Assembly: GCA_965153355.1 (NCBI GenBank)
Contig: OZ231127.1
Span: forward strand, 22,320,001-22,384,000
Length of the DNA stretch: 64,000 nucleotides
Reading direction: 5' to 3'
Source of the DNA: Flaccisagitta enflata
Taxonomy: Eukaryota > Chaetognatha > Sagittoidea > Aphragmophora
Shown: positions 63,068-64,000 of the stretch, in pieces
Layout of the letters: each line of letters begins with the position of its first letter
Position numbering within the stretch: the first letter of the stretch is position 1
Made by a program: the position numbers and the translations under genes
The notes under the pieces: generated by a model
The model's database searches: none
The model's input: only the letters and a program-made list of their open reading frames with translations
Told to the model about the DNA's origin: nothing

Positions 63068-63410
63068 ATTTTTAGTCGCATACACGCGACTCGGCACCTT
63101 GTTGTGCCCGTCGGTCTGTCCTTCCCTTATTCTGTTCTTCCATGTCCTTACATGTCTGCATAGATACAAGATTCACCTATCAGCTTTGTCGACGCTGCAC
63201 ATTGGGTTGCCTGAGATCAAAATACACTATGGGCCGAAGTGGAAGAAAATGCACTATAAGCTAACAAGGCTAAGTAGGCCTATAGATGCGACATATGAGT
63301 TGTCAAACAAATGCGCTACCAACCAACCGACCAACCAACTGACCAACCAACCGATCAACGGACACAGCTAGTTATAGACCTAGAGGTGCTTTGTTGCCCC
63401 TAAAAACATA
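63068..63410. mobile_element. H1 fragment and an H5 element
   Basis: TTTTAGTCGCATACACGCGA (H1 hairpin) at 63070, then ACAAGGCTAAGTAGGCCTAT, a CCAACCGACCAACC core and TAGAGGTGCTTTGTTGCCCC (H5, the reverse of 18602-18735). Confidence 0.6.
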
Positions 63411-63574
63411 GAAATAGGATCAAAACTATTCATATAGAGATATAATAGGTAAATCAATTGTGATTTTTTTTGCGTTACAAATTTACCAGCGCTGCTCCTT
63501 TATGATTGGTCTCATATATTTTTTGTCGCGGGCTACGTGACTCACTGCTCTAAATCTTTTATGCGTCAAAATTT

Positions 63575-64000
63575 TTTTTCATTTAAATTTTCACTCTAAA
63601 AATTTTCACTTTAAAAATTTTCATGACAAAAATTTTCATTTCAAAAATTTTCATGACAAAAATTTTCATGACAAAAATTTTTATGGCAAAAATTTTCACT
63701 TCAAAAATTTTTTTTATAAATTTTCTTCGCTCAAATCTTTTTGCTCAAATTTTTTTTGATTTGCTTTAATTTTTATTTTCAAAATTTTCAATTTAAAAAT
63801 TTTTACTTCAAAAATTTTCACTTTAAAAGTTTTCACGTCAAAAATTTTCACGTCAAAAATTTTCACGTCAAAAATTTTCACGTTAAAAATTTTCACTTGA
63901 AAAATTTTCCTGTCAAAAATTTTCATTTCAAAAATTTTCACTATAAAAATTTCATTTAAAAAATGTTCATGACAAATATTTTCACTTCAAAATTTTTTTT
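63575..64000 (+). repeat. 15-base minisatellite, AAAAATTTTCACGTC type, running off the window
   Basis: About 25 units, cleanest at 63825-63890 (CAAAAATTTTCACGT). Being a multiple of three, it gives an accidental five-residue protein repeat on the minus strand. Confidence 0.88.

Noticed and set aside
62895-63371. Plus-strand frame of 158 codons
   Set aside because: Its second half is H1 and H5 repeat sequence; the first half has no recognisable motif or splice signal.
63714-63941. Frame encoding VKIFD repeats
   Set aside because: A 15-base minisatellite gives a five-residue repeat by arithmetic; AT-rich with no flanking signals.

Overview
This is a eukaryotic, almost certainly metazoan, genomic window. 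The evidence is GT-AG introns, an ephexin-type DH-PH-SH3 Rho exchange factor, a small secreted protein with a discoidin-like fold, dense microsatellites, and many interspersed non-autonomous transposons. I cannot name the species. Nothing here is prokaryotic, and the long Leu-Ser, poly-Cys, His-Thr and Arg-Glu open frames are microsatellites read in frame.

Three spliced genes can be rebuilt exon by exon, all on the minus strand and with matching intron phases. (1) 1566-17432: a RhoGEF in six coding exons, 1637 residues, with a long low-complexity N-terminus followed by DH, PH and SH3. (2) 30545-33191: a three-exon gene for a 202-residue secreted protein with a signal peptide and one beta-rich, cysteine-containing domain. 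(3) 35998-45527: a Sen1/senataxin-like SF1 RNA/DNA helicase in four exons, 909 residues, with an acidic insert. A further coding-looking tail downstream of its stop is split between two frames. At 26089-27486 lies a 5'-truncated LINE reverse transcriptase. Four orphan minus-strand exons between 49.6 and 53.5 kb suggest one or more genes I could not assemble.

The rest is mobile and simple-sequence DNA. (a) Long (CT)n, (CAA)n and (CTTT)n tracts sit beside splice sites of the RhoGEF gene. Two (CT)n tracts, of about 110 and about 340 bases, are in the polypyrimidine-tract position. (b) Several families of short elements have a subterminal motif at one end, a GACG-type tetranucleotide core, and a terminal hairpin followed by CTAAAA or a similar end. 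(c) Long fold-back (inverted-repeat) elements are often inserted into one another, with an uninterrupted relative elsewhere in the window. (d) Two non-autonomous hAT-like elements have perfect 8-bp target duplications, and one is a pogo-like MITE with TA duplications. (e) GGCC-rich elements carry internal 20-22-bp minisatellites. (f) There are free-standing minisatellites, including a scattered TAGTCCTAA array.

Layout: 0-18 kb RhoGEF gene with repeat-filled introns; 18-26 kb repeats and microsatellites; 26-27.5 kb LINE; 28.3-30.5 kb nested fold-backs; 30.5-33.2 kb secreted-protein gene; 33-35.4 kb repeats; 35.4-45.5 kb helicase gene; 45.6-49.6 kb CTTT arrays and minisatellites; 49.6-53.5 kb orphan exons among repeats; 54-64 kb nested fold-backs, a hAT-like element and AT-rich DNA. 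The three genes have no evident shared pathway (Rho signalling, nuclear nucleic-acid metabolism, extracellular binding).
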